Positions 43,069-55,000 of a DNA stretch of 64,000 nt are shown here, piece after piece. Source of the DNA: Tethya wilhelma (lineage: Eukaryota > Porifera > Demospongiae > Tethyida > Tethyidae); the NCBI GenBank assembly GCA_964030475.1, contig CAXIPT010000002.1:14533095-14597094 (forward strand), read 5' to 3'. A program made the translations under genes and the position numbers. Positions within the stretch are counted from its first letter, which is position 1. The number at the start of each line of letters is the position of its first letter. The notes below the pieces were generated by a model. It was not told the DNA's origin. It saw only the letters and a list, made by a program, of their open reading frames with translations, and did no database searches.

Positions 43069-46000
43069 CTATTAAAATAAAACAACATTGAAACTATAAT
43101 GAGACAAAATAGCACACAATCCACTATTATCATAATAATTATACCAAAGCTAAGTTCTTCCTGTAGGCATGCAATGTGACATTTTATAAAAGAGAGTGTT
43201 ACATGTAACCCACTAAGAAATTCTACAATCTTTTATGTTTACTTTATGTGATTTGGTCAATACTATAAAAACATACAGTTAAACCTGCATGAGCAAACAG
43301 TCACCTGAGTACTGAGGTCACCTCTCTATTATAGCCAGAATCCCTCAGTCCCAATCTCTTGCTGTATAGAACAATAGGCTATCTATCTGTCTAATGCATA
43401 ATCCGGCAACTTAGCCCCAACCAAAACATAAATGCAACAACTTAATTCATACTCAGGTCAAACAGGAAACAATACACCATTCTTACACGTATCCTGCTAT
43501 TAATCACAGATAAATTCGGCAAGCGCAAGCGGTGAATTGCGGATATTTCTTCTAATTGCCAAATTGATATAAATTCTCACCAACAGTGCATTAGCCTCAG
43601 CACACTTAACTAGCATGCACAACTAAACTGATATACAATTTTCCAAAAGACTATATATTAGTACTGTGACTTATGCAACAAGGTCCAATCATGCAGATTA
43701 GGTGTCTGTCGAGCACTATCTATAAGAAATTTCAACCAGCAATCAAGGATGTAATAGTTATACTGAAGCTGTGGCCAACCTATAGTTATCAGAAATAATC
43801 TCTGAAAAAACTGAGTTTAGAAAATTGATTGAATGGTAAATGGAGGGTGAACATAGCAAATCATATACTAGACAAGCTCTGAAGAGAGGACAAAGATTTC
43901 TGTCTCAAGTATCTTTCTTCTTATTTTCACTGTACACTATCAGACATTTCATGCGCCTTGGTGGTTTTACAAGTAAAAAAAACATTGGAAACGTAACGGG
44001 ACATAGGAATGGCCAAATTGTAAAAAGAAAGCAAACAAGATGGAATGGCTGTTTGAGTGTGTGAAGAATTCTTCTTGTGTGGGCTGCGTTTAGTACTCTC
44101 TTTCTATGTTGAGTCCCTCATGTTGCCCATAGGAATAATTCTTTACACACTCAAACAGCCATTCCATCTTGTTTGCTTTCTTTTTATGATTTGGCCAATC
44201 CTATGTCTCATTACATTTCCAATGTTGTTTTTTTTGCTTGTTTGTTCTCATTTTTTCATAATTCTATGACTCACATTTGAGTTTGTATGTATATATATGG
44301 TAGTTACTTGTACACTAGCTATAATTATATGCTATCAGTAGCTATCTAACAAAATTTCTAGCTTTACTCATCTTCTTATAATAACAACTAAAGTCCATCT
44401 GGTTTGAGAATGCCGGTAGAAAACTTGAATAACTTTCTAAATATCCAACCAATTTCAAAACTTCAAGCACCATTGGAAAGCGCTCGTTCTCCCCGTTCTT
44501 TTAGTTGCTTTTCCAGCTTCCTACACCTTACCAGTCAAAAGTTAGCTATTTTGCCCCATATAAAAAGTATAGTATGAATCTCATTATTTCACTTCCGGTG
44601 GCATTCTCAAACCAGATGGACTTTAGATAATAAGTGTTACAAAGTAGTCTATTCACCTCCTAAATATTGAAGACTGAAAGACTACAGAGAGCTCAGCACA
44701 ATCAGAAATCTTCAGGCAGGCAGCAAATATAAGGGTCGTCAATTTAAATTTTACAATTATGCATGAGCGTAGAAATGAATGGCTGCCATACGGAGGAGCT
44801 TTTTGCCTTGTATCTAGCCAACCAATAAGAGACACAGAAAACCGATACCAAAGCACATGAAGACAAAGATACCAAGTTTATTCGTTCAAGAATTAGCTTC
44901 TGAAAGTGAACAGTCTTTGAGAAAAGTTGAACCACGATAGAAGAAGAAGATGGAGAAAATTGGAGGTTTGGCATATTTTAGTTTGGTACTTTTTAGGCCT
45001 TGTTTTTAGGCTTGTTGGAAAGAGAATGAGCTAAATAGTAGCTTTAGAAGCCTTTTAGTGGCAAGTGCTCAGTTTTTACAGAGTTATTGGCGTGAATATT
45101 TGTATTGCGCTAATGGGCCATCCGTGCCATTCCTATGTACCCAGTACTACTGTACTGGGAATGATGCAGTACAATGTCATGCACATACCTTTCTCTTTAA
45201 CAGTTTAGCAAATGAGACATTACAACTATAGCAAAATCCTGTATGAAATAAAATGCATATTATATGCATTGCTATTCCATGGATACAAAGATTTCTATAC
45301 CTTTGCTTATAAGTTGAGGTTTGGTTAAATCTCTTGATGAATCTGATACTATTTCATCTTGTACAGTTCCTTGAAATCTTGTTGTAGTTGATAGAGAGCT
45401 TCCATCTTCAGACTCCACAATAATTCTGCTAGAAATGTTTACAGCTGTAGCACAACTCTCCTACAAATCAGATAATATTATTAACTACACCTTCAACTCA
45501 TAAGTGAAGCAGTATCACTATATAGCTAGGTGACTTTAAAAACCTCAGCACTGTTTTCAGTAATTGGTGATCCTGCTAGTGATGGTGAGGCAGAGTCTTG
45601 GTCATGCTCTTGTTCTTCAGAGGAAGATAGAAGTGAGTTGACATCATTAACTACCACATGATGATCATCAAGTTTTACTTCTGACTTTGAAACAGTACTA
45701 CGTTTTTTCTTTTTCAAATCTATAATGTCTCTACATGTTCTTAGCACTTCAACAGTTCCTGATCATTTATACATACAAACAAACAAAAAGTGTAAGGATA
45801 TCACAAATAAAGAAGCAATCAAGGAAAAAAAAGCCAACTAGATTTGCGAACCAATACTTCACTTACTTTGAAAGAAATGTTTACCAGAGCACAGTAGAAC
45901 AATAGGAACACTAGCCAAGATGACCCGTATATAAATGGTACACAGCAGAATAAGAACTACACAGAGAAGTACAGTCACACTGGGTAGAAGGGTAGATATG

Positions 46001-49000
46001 CCAACGGAAGAAAACAATAGTACTGTTATTCGTAACAAGTTTGCTAAAGTGGAGATGTATTCTTACCATAATGAGATTTCAAAAGACTCCCACAACACAA
46101 CTCTACATCAGTACATGATAAAATATAAGGATATGATTAGGTGCATGGGTAAAGAATTTAACTTATATATACCTTTGCAGATGCATCATCCCATTTGTCA
46201 GTGATATTGTGTAGCTATTTGCTCTCTCTAATCTGCAAGAATAAATTCAATGTTAAGAGATATGTGTGAGTGTGACCACTTAATACAATAGCTTACACTT
46301 ACATTTGCAAACACTCAGCTATAGCCTTCTGTGAGTTTTTCTGCTGTGCATGAACTTCCTTCTGGTGAGAGAAACATAAATAACACTGACTTTGAATAGG
46401 CTATTACTTAGTCTACCTACAATCAATATTAATCATTCTAAGCTATCACTATGATCTCAGAAGACTCAGATGGTACCATTTACACACAAGAACAAAATTT
46501 AATAATCAAATAAACAACAGATTGTTCCTGCTGGGAAAGCACTATATTCCATTGTAGGAAAGTCCAACAGAAAAATCCACTTCCCTTTAAATAAGGACAT
46601 TGTATGATTACTGCGAACATGGAGACAGGAATGTTCCTGTAGCTGAATACTCATGGTGATATATAAATACAATGTCACCACAGTAAAGTACTAATTAAGG
46701 TTCTGGTCTCTTAAGTGAGCAGGAGTTAGCTAGGGCTTACAATATCATAATTTACTAATGAAAATGAGAGTGCTTATAGGAGGTGTTGGAGATAATTTTT
46801 CTGCAAAAAAAATTAGCAATAGGAGTCATCTAAGATTCACTCATCTTCATACAAGAGACTAAAACAACATCAAAACATTCCTTCAAATTTAGTCAACTAA
46901 GTCTAGTAAACAACTTTCTGCTTCAATTGCACTCGTTAACCTTTTGATCACTATTTACCATAAAATTACAAGTTTAATTTCAATATTTTTCTATTAATTA
47001 AGCAGTTGGTACTGTAACAGTACTTTTATAGCCATGATCACAGATAATATAGACTACATGACCGGGATTGGAAACACCTAGGATTTCTAAATTCATGGAC
47101 AACCTTGGTTCTGCAAAGCATTCACAGAAAAGTTTCAAAATGTCACGTGATACAGGATGTACATATACAAAATTATTCCTGTATGGGCTGCATGTAACAC
47201 TCTATTTCCATGCTGATTCCCTCATATTGCCCACAGGAAGAATTCTTTACACACTTTTACAACCATTCCATCTTGTTTGTTTTCTTTTTACGATTTAGCC
47301 ATTCTTGTGTCTCATTACGTTTCTAAGTTTTTTTTACTTGCTTGCTCTCATTAATATTTTTCATAATTCTATGAATACATTAATGCCAGTTATTCATAAT
47401 TAATTTTGTGCTGGATATTGAAGTGAAATAGACATCTCAGTCATTTGGAGGCAGGAGCTGTATTTTAGGCTAACATGAGATTTACTTGCCTTGCTATAAA
47501 GTCTCTCATTATGATAATCTAAAAAACTATTCACCACCTTTACACGAGTCTAACATCAACCAGGTATTACAATAGTAGTCCAGGAAATCATAACTGCCAT
47601 TGCAACCTCTAAAAGTGAATACCGTATAGTGGGAAAGTTTCGTGGGGTTTAACTTTCATGGATTTTGCGGATCACAATCCATCTGTGAAAGTTTTTATCC
47701 GCAAAATTTATCATAATGTATATGGGTTTGCACAGCTTATCTGTGAAAGTAAAACTACAAAAAATGTTTGACTAGAGACATTCACAAAAGTTTGACACTG
47801 TGAAACTTTCCTGCTATACGGTATTCTCTGAGAAAAGTTGAATCAAGATCGAAGAAGAAGAAGAATGGTTTATGCCATGCTTTTAGCATCATTAGAATAA
47901 GAATGAGCTAAATAGTAGCTTAAGAAGACTTTAGTGTCAAGTGCTTAGTTCTACAGTTTTGTATTGCACTAATGGGCCATCCGTGTGCAGTTATTTTTCT
48001 AATATACACGTTTTGGACTTGGAAGATTTTCATGTCAATATCACTTGGAAATGGTCGTCACAATTAAGTGCGCACCATAGCTAGGCCTCGCCTACATATG
48101 CATTACAGGCCTAGGTAACTCAATCTATTTCTGCTAAATCTCTGCCTGTCATGGCTATCTATCATAATTTATTAAGTTATGCGGTTTTAAACACAAAATA
48201 ACAGATGGCCATGCGCAATTAATTCTTACTATGATCTGCCACCAATTTGGCACTAGTGCAATTCGTATCAACCAAATTTTCTATTAGTCTATGCTGCAAA
48301 TGAATTTGGGAGGCTAGATATAGCACAGCGCAGTGACTGAATGCTTGAGTAGCTACAGTTGCTCCTCAGCCAGCCGCAAAGTATATTTAGGTGAAGCAGC
48401 AATGTGTTTTGAATGGCTAATGTAGCCTCCAAAGGCCATCTACCATGTTAACAACACAACACAAGTGTTATAAGTCTTACTGGCAAACTTAATATGGCAT
48501 AAGCGCATACACATGCCTACCTCTACCCTTGAGACTGCAGATCTACTCATGCAGGCTCGCCCCCATGATGCTATGCATCACCCTAGTAAATGAAGGCACC
48601 CAAGGTGCACAACCCTTGGTGCGTATACATACTGAATCTTATAAGTATTTTGATGGTATTTGATATAAATTATTATAGCAGTCTATTGTGTAGTCTAATA
48701 TTATAATATTGTTATTTCTGTATAATGTAGTTGGATGAGTGTGCACAAATAAAAAAAAAATAATAATAAAAANTTGAGCTCTGGTAATGGTTTCTGCTTT
48801 GCCTTTAGCTCCTTTGCTATCTCATGTAGTAGTGCTCGTGAGATGATAGTCGATTGTGCTCCTGTATCAACCATTGCAGTTGTGGTTACACCTCCTATCA
48901 ACAACTCTATGAACAGGGCAGGTCCTACGAGCTTTGCAACTTTGGGCTGAGCTGTGATTGTGTCAACTTGGCTTCCTAAGAGACTCTTTTCGTTGGCCAA

Positions 49001-52000
49001 TCTTCGTTGACTTAAAAGCTCTTCTAGTTGCTCCTCTGTTAGGCTTCTTACATCAGTAGGATAGGTGTTGGTCGAGTCAGACGGTTGCTCAGCCGTGAGC
49101 TGTGCAGTCCTTGAAGTGGGTACAGGTCTGCCAGAAGCTTCTGGTTTAACTTCCTTACAATTCCGGGCTAGATGTGTTAAACTCCCACATGACCAACATC
49201 CTTTTCTTCGTGGTTCATTCTCGGTCCCTTGAGAGCCAGGCAGTCTGTTGCTTTGACTATATACTGCAGGTTTAGACTTGGGGAAGTTGTTCTTCACAGC
49301 TGTTGTTGCAGGTTTAGTGACTGTCTCGCTGCTCTTTGGTTTGTGAAAGCTGCTTCTTTGTTGATGCTTTGGATTTGATGGCTTTGTATCTCCCCGACTT
49401 GCGGCAGTTGCTGAAATTTGCTTCTCCTGCCTCTCAAGAGTACGAGCACGATCATATAGCTCATTGAAGGTTTCTGTAGTCTTAGGGGCTCCTAACTTTC
49501 TCTGCCACTTTGCATGCAGTGCTTGAAAGAACCTTCCTTTTAACAAGCGATCGAACTCCTTTCCACTGGCATTAGGGAATGCTTTCCGTCCAAGTCTTTG
49601 CAATTGTATTCCCAACTGCTCGACAGATTGTTGTTCCTGCATCACCTGATGGAATTCTATTCCACGCAATTCTTCAATGTCAACAGGGCGGAACCTTTTC
49701 TTTAGAGCGTCCACAGCCCTATTGTAGTTGCTTTGAACATCTGGTGCTAGCATTTTGAATACCTGCTGAGCCGTCTTTTCTAGGTGCAGTTTAAGCTGGC
49801 AGAGCCTTTGCTCTTCTGACCACTGTCCCAGCTGAGCTCGTTCCTGAAACAACTCAATCCAACGATCAAAGTTGTCATCATCGGTTTCAGTCTCTTCTCC
49901 GCTAAACAACTGTAATGGTGGTAGTGCTTGCACAGCGGCAGCTTGGGTTTGTGCTGCTAGCATTTGTGTCTGTGCTTGCAACAATTTAGTCATTGAGTCC
50001 ACCAAGTTAGTTTGATTATCTGGAGCTGACAAACTGGCTCTTGGATAATTGACATCCCCATGCTCAAGCGGGGGTGGCGACCTTTTTGCCATTTGCCGAT
50101 TTGATTGAGAAACCACACTTTGGGCAACAATTGGGTTAACATGATCATGTTGGTCAATATTGACAATTTGGGTTTGGTCTAGACCTTGTGACATTGTAGC
50201 ACATGTGCTTCCCACTATTTGTGGGCAATTTCGAACAACTGTTCTTGCTCCACCTATATATAGCCACATGTTTGGGCGGGATCGTACATGGTTACCATTG
50301 TTTGTGGAATCACATTTGTAGCATCCTCATCTGAATATTCGTGAGCAGCAATTTGCTGCTCAGTGGCTTCCACTTGTGTAGTGTCTCGAGAAGGGTTGCT
50401 CTCTCCCGATGAGTAACATTGGTTCGTTTGGAATGCAGGGGCATGAGGGTTTCCACCAGCAGGGTAGTCAGACATTCGTTGATTTGTAATAGCTGGCACC
50501 TTCTTGGCCAGTTCAGATTCGAGATGTTCTATATACCATTGACTTGAACTGCGATCTCTCTATTTCAGATCTCGCCTTGAGCTCGCCAATCAAACCATCT
50601 GCTCTTTCACGCTCCTTTTCCCACTGTCTCTTTTCTTGCTTCAACTGTTCCGCATGTTCAATTCTCAGTGTCTCCAATCTTTTGTACATCTCCAGCTCGT
50701 TCTTTGTACAAACGTGCTCCAATTGCTGAGCTAGTCTCTGGATCTCTTGCTGACCGAGCTCCGCCTCTTCCCGAGCATTCCTTGCCTCGAAGTGCGCCTG
50801 GTCTAACTGGGCTAACATCTCGTTGACTCTTGCATTTTCGGCCTGCGAGCGGGATAGTAGCTCTCCTAACTCTGCAAGCTGCTGTTGCAGTTTGGCTACT
50901 TCCGGAGTAACTTGGCTAGCTTCCAGTTGACCTGAGTCCAACTCACTGCCATTAGAACCACTTTTCTCGGCCATGTTGCCTGTCCGACTGAGAAGCTTGC
51001 AGGTTCTTCGTGGACGTCCACTTGCTGGGGAGCCCAAAACTGAACAAGGGCTCTTTACTTTTGTCTTCAATAGGGCTTTGAGTTCCCTTTTAGACATGAG
51101 ACTGAGAGAGGATCAACAGCCGCGAGGTGCCAGTGGCATCTACGTGCCTTGAGCTCCGTGATACTTGACTCGTACTCCCTCTCACTGCACCGTAGCCAGG
51201 CCAATACTTGATCTTCCTTACGCTCTATGGTAATCCTGGAATCCCCTGATCGGATCCTGGCAGGGTCGCCAATTGTAACGACCAGGGTCTTAGGCCGCGA
51301 CTGCACTTGCGCTTGGCTTGCTACTTTCCATGTTGCTCGTAGCTCAACTTTAATCCTCTCTGGTCTTACAGTAAAATACACAGACTTATACATACACAAT
51401 AAATAATAAGTAACTTCCTGTATATATAAATCAGGGCTATTGAGCATGTGCATACTACACAGCTAAGATAATAGTGTTAATTTTATGCATGTCACTACAA
51501 GAATCTGGAAGCACAACTGCTTTATGTGATGTTATCTTGACTGCATATATAGTACAGTTCGAATAATTTGAATATACGAAAAGTATCCACCGTGTTCAAG
51601 TAAAGCAAGCAAGCAGAAATTTTACCAGTTAGTGTACAACGACTATGTGGAGCTTGCTCAGGCTCGCCCCAATTAATAAATCACTCACAAAGTATATTAC
51701 CCTCATACTCAGGCCGTGAAGGGAGAAGGCCTAGTACACACTGTTTCACATGTGCAAAGTTTTTTATGTCATACTCTTTACTATAGCGCATAGTAGTTAA
51801 GTTTTGCGGGGTTTAACTTTCACGCTTTTCGTGGATCACAATCCATCCATGAAAGTTTTTATACCCCAAAATTTTCCTTAATGTATATACATGGGCTCAC
51901 ACCCAGCTCATCCACGAAAGTTAAACCGCAAAAATGTTTGACTAGAGACATCCGCGAAAGTTTGACACCACAAAACTTTCCCACTATACAGTATGTTGCT

Positions 52001-55000
52001 TTTCAAGTGGACCAAAATACGGAGTAAGTAAACAGTTTCTGTGTCACAACTGCTAACCATTGCACTATCGTAGGCATGCACAAACAGTGTGTACCAGCCT
52101 CTCCTGCCCACGTGCTACTTGCCACCAGTAGCACGTGGGCAGGAGAGGCTGGGCGCCGGCACGAGACTAGGCCCTCTCCCCTCTTGATGCAGANCACACA
52201 CACACAGTAAATATACAATCATGGAATCTGACATATACAACAATTAACATTACAGAAACAGCAGTTTGTTTCCTGACTTGATGTTGATGATGAATCCAGA
52301 AATGACTACTGTCTATGACTTGGTACTAGCTCTCTTCCTTTTCTTCAAAGGAGTACTAGTGTACTCATCGATCTCTATTAACTTGTTTTCTCTTGTCACA
52401 ACAGTTACCCCGAACATCTCTGCAAAGTGCAATGATGACTTGAAGGGCTTAAGTGTTTTGACAAAACTCCTTGACTGTTGGGTTTTCTTTTACACCGCCC
52501 CTCTGTCGTTGGTTGCCAAAAAATTTCTAAAGTGAGTCTTGGCTAATTCGCTCACTCAAGAAGCACTTGACTCTTGGTAGAGTGAAGAGGTATTCAGCCA
52601 TTTCTATGAATGCTTTAACTGAAATAAATAGGAAACAATAGTTCACTCAGCTACTTAGATCATTCTGAAAGGTGGTTTGATGAGCCTGCTGCTTACTACA
52701 CAAAGCATGAAACGTATCTCAATATGAAGTACATGTTTTGCAGTGTTGACTTGAGCTTGTTGTTAGCAGCTCACAATTACTGTGAAAGGTTATTGGAGAA
52801 CAGAGGATCTTTGATTCTACACCGGCCACCACAGATGTTCCTGCAAAATCTTTTCAACATTAAACATTTTACTATCATAGATAGTATTCAAATCTTTGAC
52901 ATCTTGGAACACGCCATCTTTTAAGGATTATAGAGCCAAACAACATGGGACAGAATTCCCTGTGCAGGGCTTACACGAAGCCAATCTGATTAGGAGATTC
53001 TCCATCTCCATAACTGATAACTGGCGGGATACGAGAGAGAACATGACAATGATTGAAGTGCTGACACATTCACACCACAATATGTAGTACAGCAGCCAAG
53101 AAAAACTGCTTTCTATGAGCAGGCTAAATGTGACAGTTGGTGTGCCACTTGCAATTGCAGGATCAATCTGGTATAAACTACCTGTTGAGCTGGTTGTATA
53201 CATGCCCAACCTGTATAACAATATTAAGATTAAAAAGATTATATTTGTTTCAAATTAAAACAACTTTGCCAGTATTATACCTTATGTAATGTCCGCTTTA
53301 TAAGCTTTTCAACAAATACTCTCTAAATCACAACTTGGACCAGTCACGAATAAAGAATGTGGCAAAGACAAAATGAAAGACAGAGGAAAAAATTCGATTG
53401 GAGTCATAGTAGAAACATCAGCCTGAGGATGCACTTGGACAGTGGCATCCGATTTAGTATCCAGAGACTGGCCTATACTGCAGTTTGTTACAGTGTTTCT
53501 TCTTATGTGACAATCGTAGTTTACATCCCATCCTAAAAAATTAGAACTACAAGTTTATATACTGGAGTGTGTATGCAAGTATAATTCCTGCTGCAAGCTG
53601 TACTATAAAAACTCAAGTACCTTATCTACCCAATCTTAATTGTTGCTAGGTAATTAAAGATCACTTACTTGTCCAAGTATTTGTAGTAAACACACTGTTT
53701 CACTGAAAGCTAGACCTTCCCACATAAAACCCCCCTTGCCTGTTCCACATAATTGAGCCTACTACATCTAAATATAACAATGTTAGCAATAGCCAGAGAG
53801 TAATCTAGTCATAGGAGGTACAGAAAAAGCATGCGTGGAGCTCTAGTATACCTACTGCATTCAATGACAAAATTTTGCACAGCCCTTTGTTTAATGCTCC
53901 ACAACATTAGCCCATTCTATATTGCATCAAAGTACTGTATATGCTAGAATGGTAACAATCATGACTATTGTTAGCTCACTTAGTTTGAGGTATACAAAGA
54001 ATGAGTTCATAGGCTCATCACAAAACTTACTACAATTTAGCCTGAAATGCAAACGTAAGTGTGCATTTGCAGTATATTTCAGTGCCTAGTGACTTACCTG
54101 CTTCAATAAACTTCCACTGCAACAAAATTATTGCTTCTGCGCGCTTCCCTTTGCTTCTTTTTAACTGCATACAAAGAACTCACGAATTTTGTGGCAGCTG
54201 TCAAAAATTGACACCCATGCTGTCCATGAAAATTACATTGGAGTGAAGGGGCATTCCAATCCCGGTCACGTACGTAGTCTATATTATCTATGCCAGGACA
54301 TATGATAAGTGAACTAGTTATACATACAGTAAATGCAGGGAAACTGATTGTAAGTTATTCAGATTAGAAATGTACAACAAGCTCCTGGTCAAGGAACGAG
54401 CAGCAGAAAGAAAAACCTATCTTATCTGATAATCTTACAAAAAATTACCTCGATGGAACTTAGGTGTCGACAAAACTCAAGAAAAAGCACACAACTACCA
54501 AAGCACATGAAGCCAATTATGCAAAACTCACAACAAGACTCACTTAGGATTCCCCCTTTTTAGTTAAGAGGAGAGCCTGGGTACAAAGCTAAACAGCTGC
54601 TAAAGCTTTGAGAATAAATGCACCTATGGTGCATAAGCCTTGGCGCACTCAACTAGCATTCACAATTAAGGATGTATGCATATAAAAGACCATCAGTACT
54701 AAGACTTCAGTATGCAAGAAGGTCCACTAAAGTCACAAAATGGTTTATCTGAAATTTAGCCTGCTACAATCAAGGATGCGTTGAGTTGCGGCCAGCCTAG
54801 TCATAATTTAACTTGAAGTAAAAACAAACACAAAAATATTGGAAATGTAATGAGACACAGGAATGGTTAAATTGTAAAACAAAAACAAAAAAGATAGAAT
54901 GACTGTTAATAGTGTACATATACAAAATTATTCCTGTATGGGCTGCATGTAACACTCTATTTCCATGCTGATTCCCTCATATTGCCCACAGGAAGAATTC

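Noticed and set aside
43840..44064. Plus-strand ORF as an exon
   Set aside because: Its second half runs through a MITE-1 and it has no splice context matching a gene.
45980..46044. Longer version of ZFYVE27-like exon 7 using an acceptor at 46044
   Set aside because: In the phase set by exon 6 it runs into a stop. The acceptor at 45980 has the better pyrimidine tract and keeps the frame.
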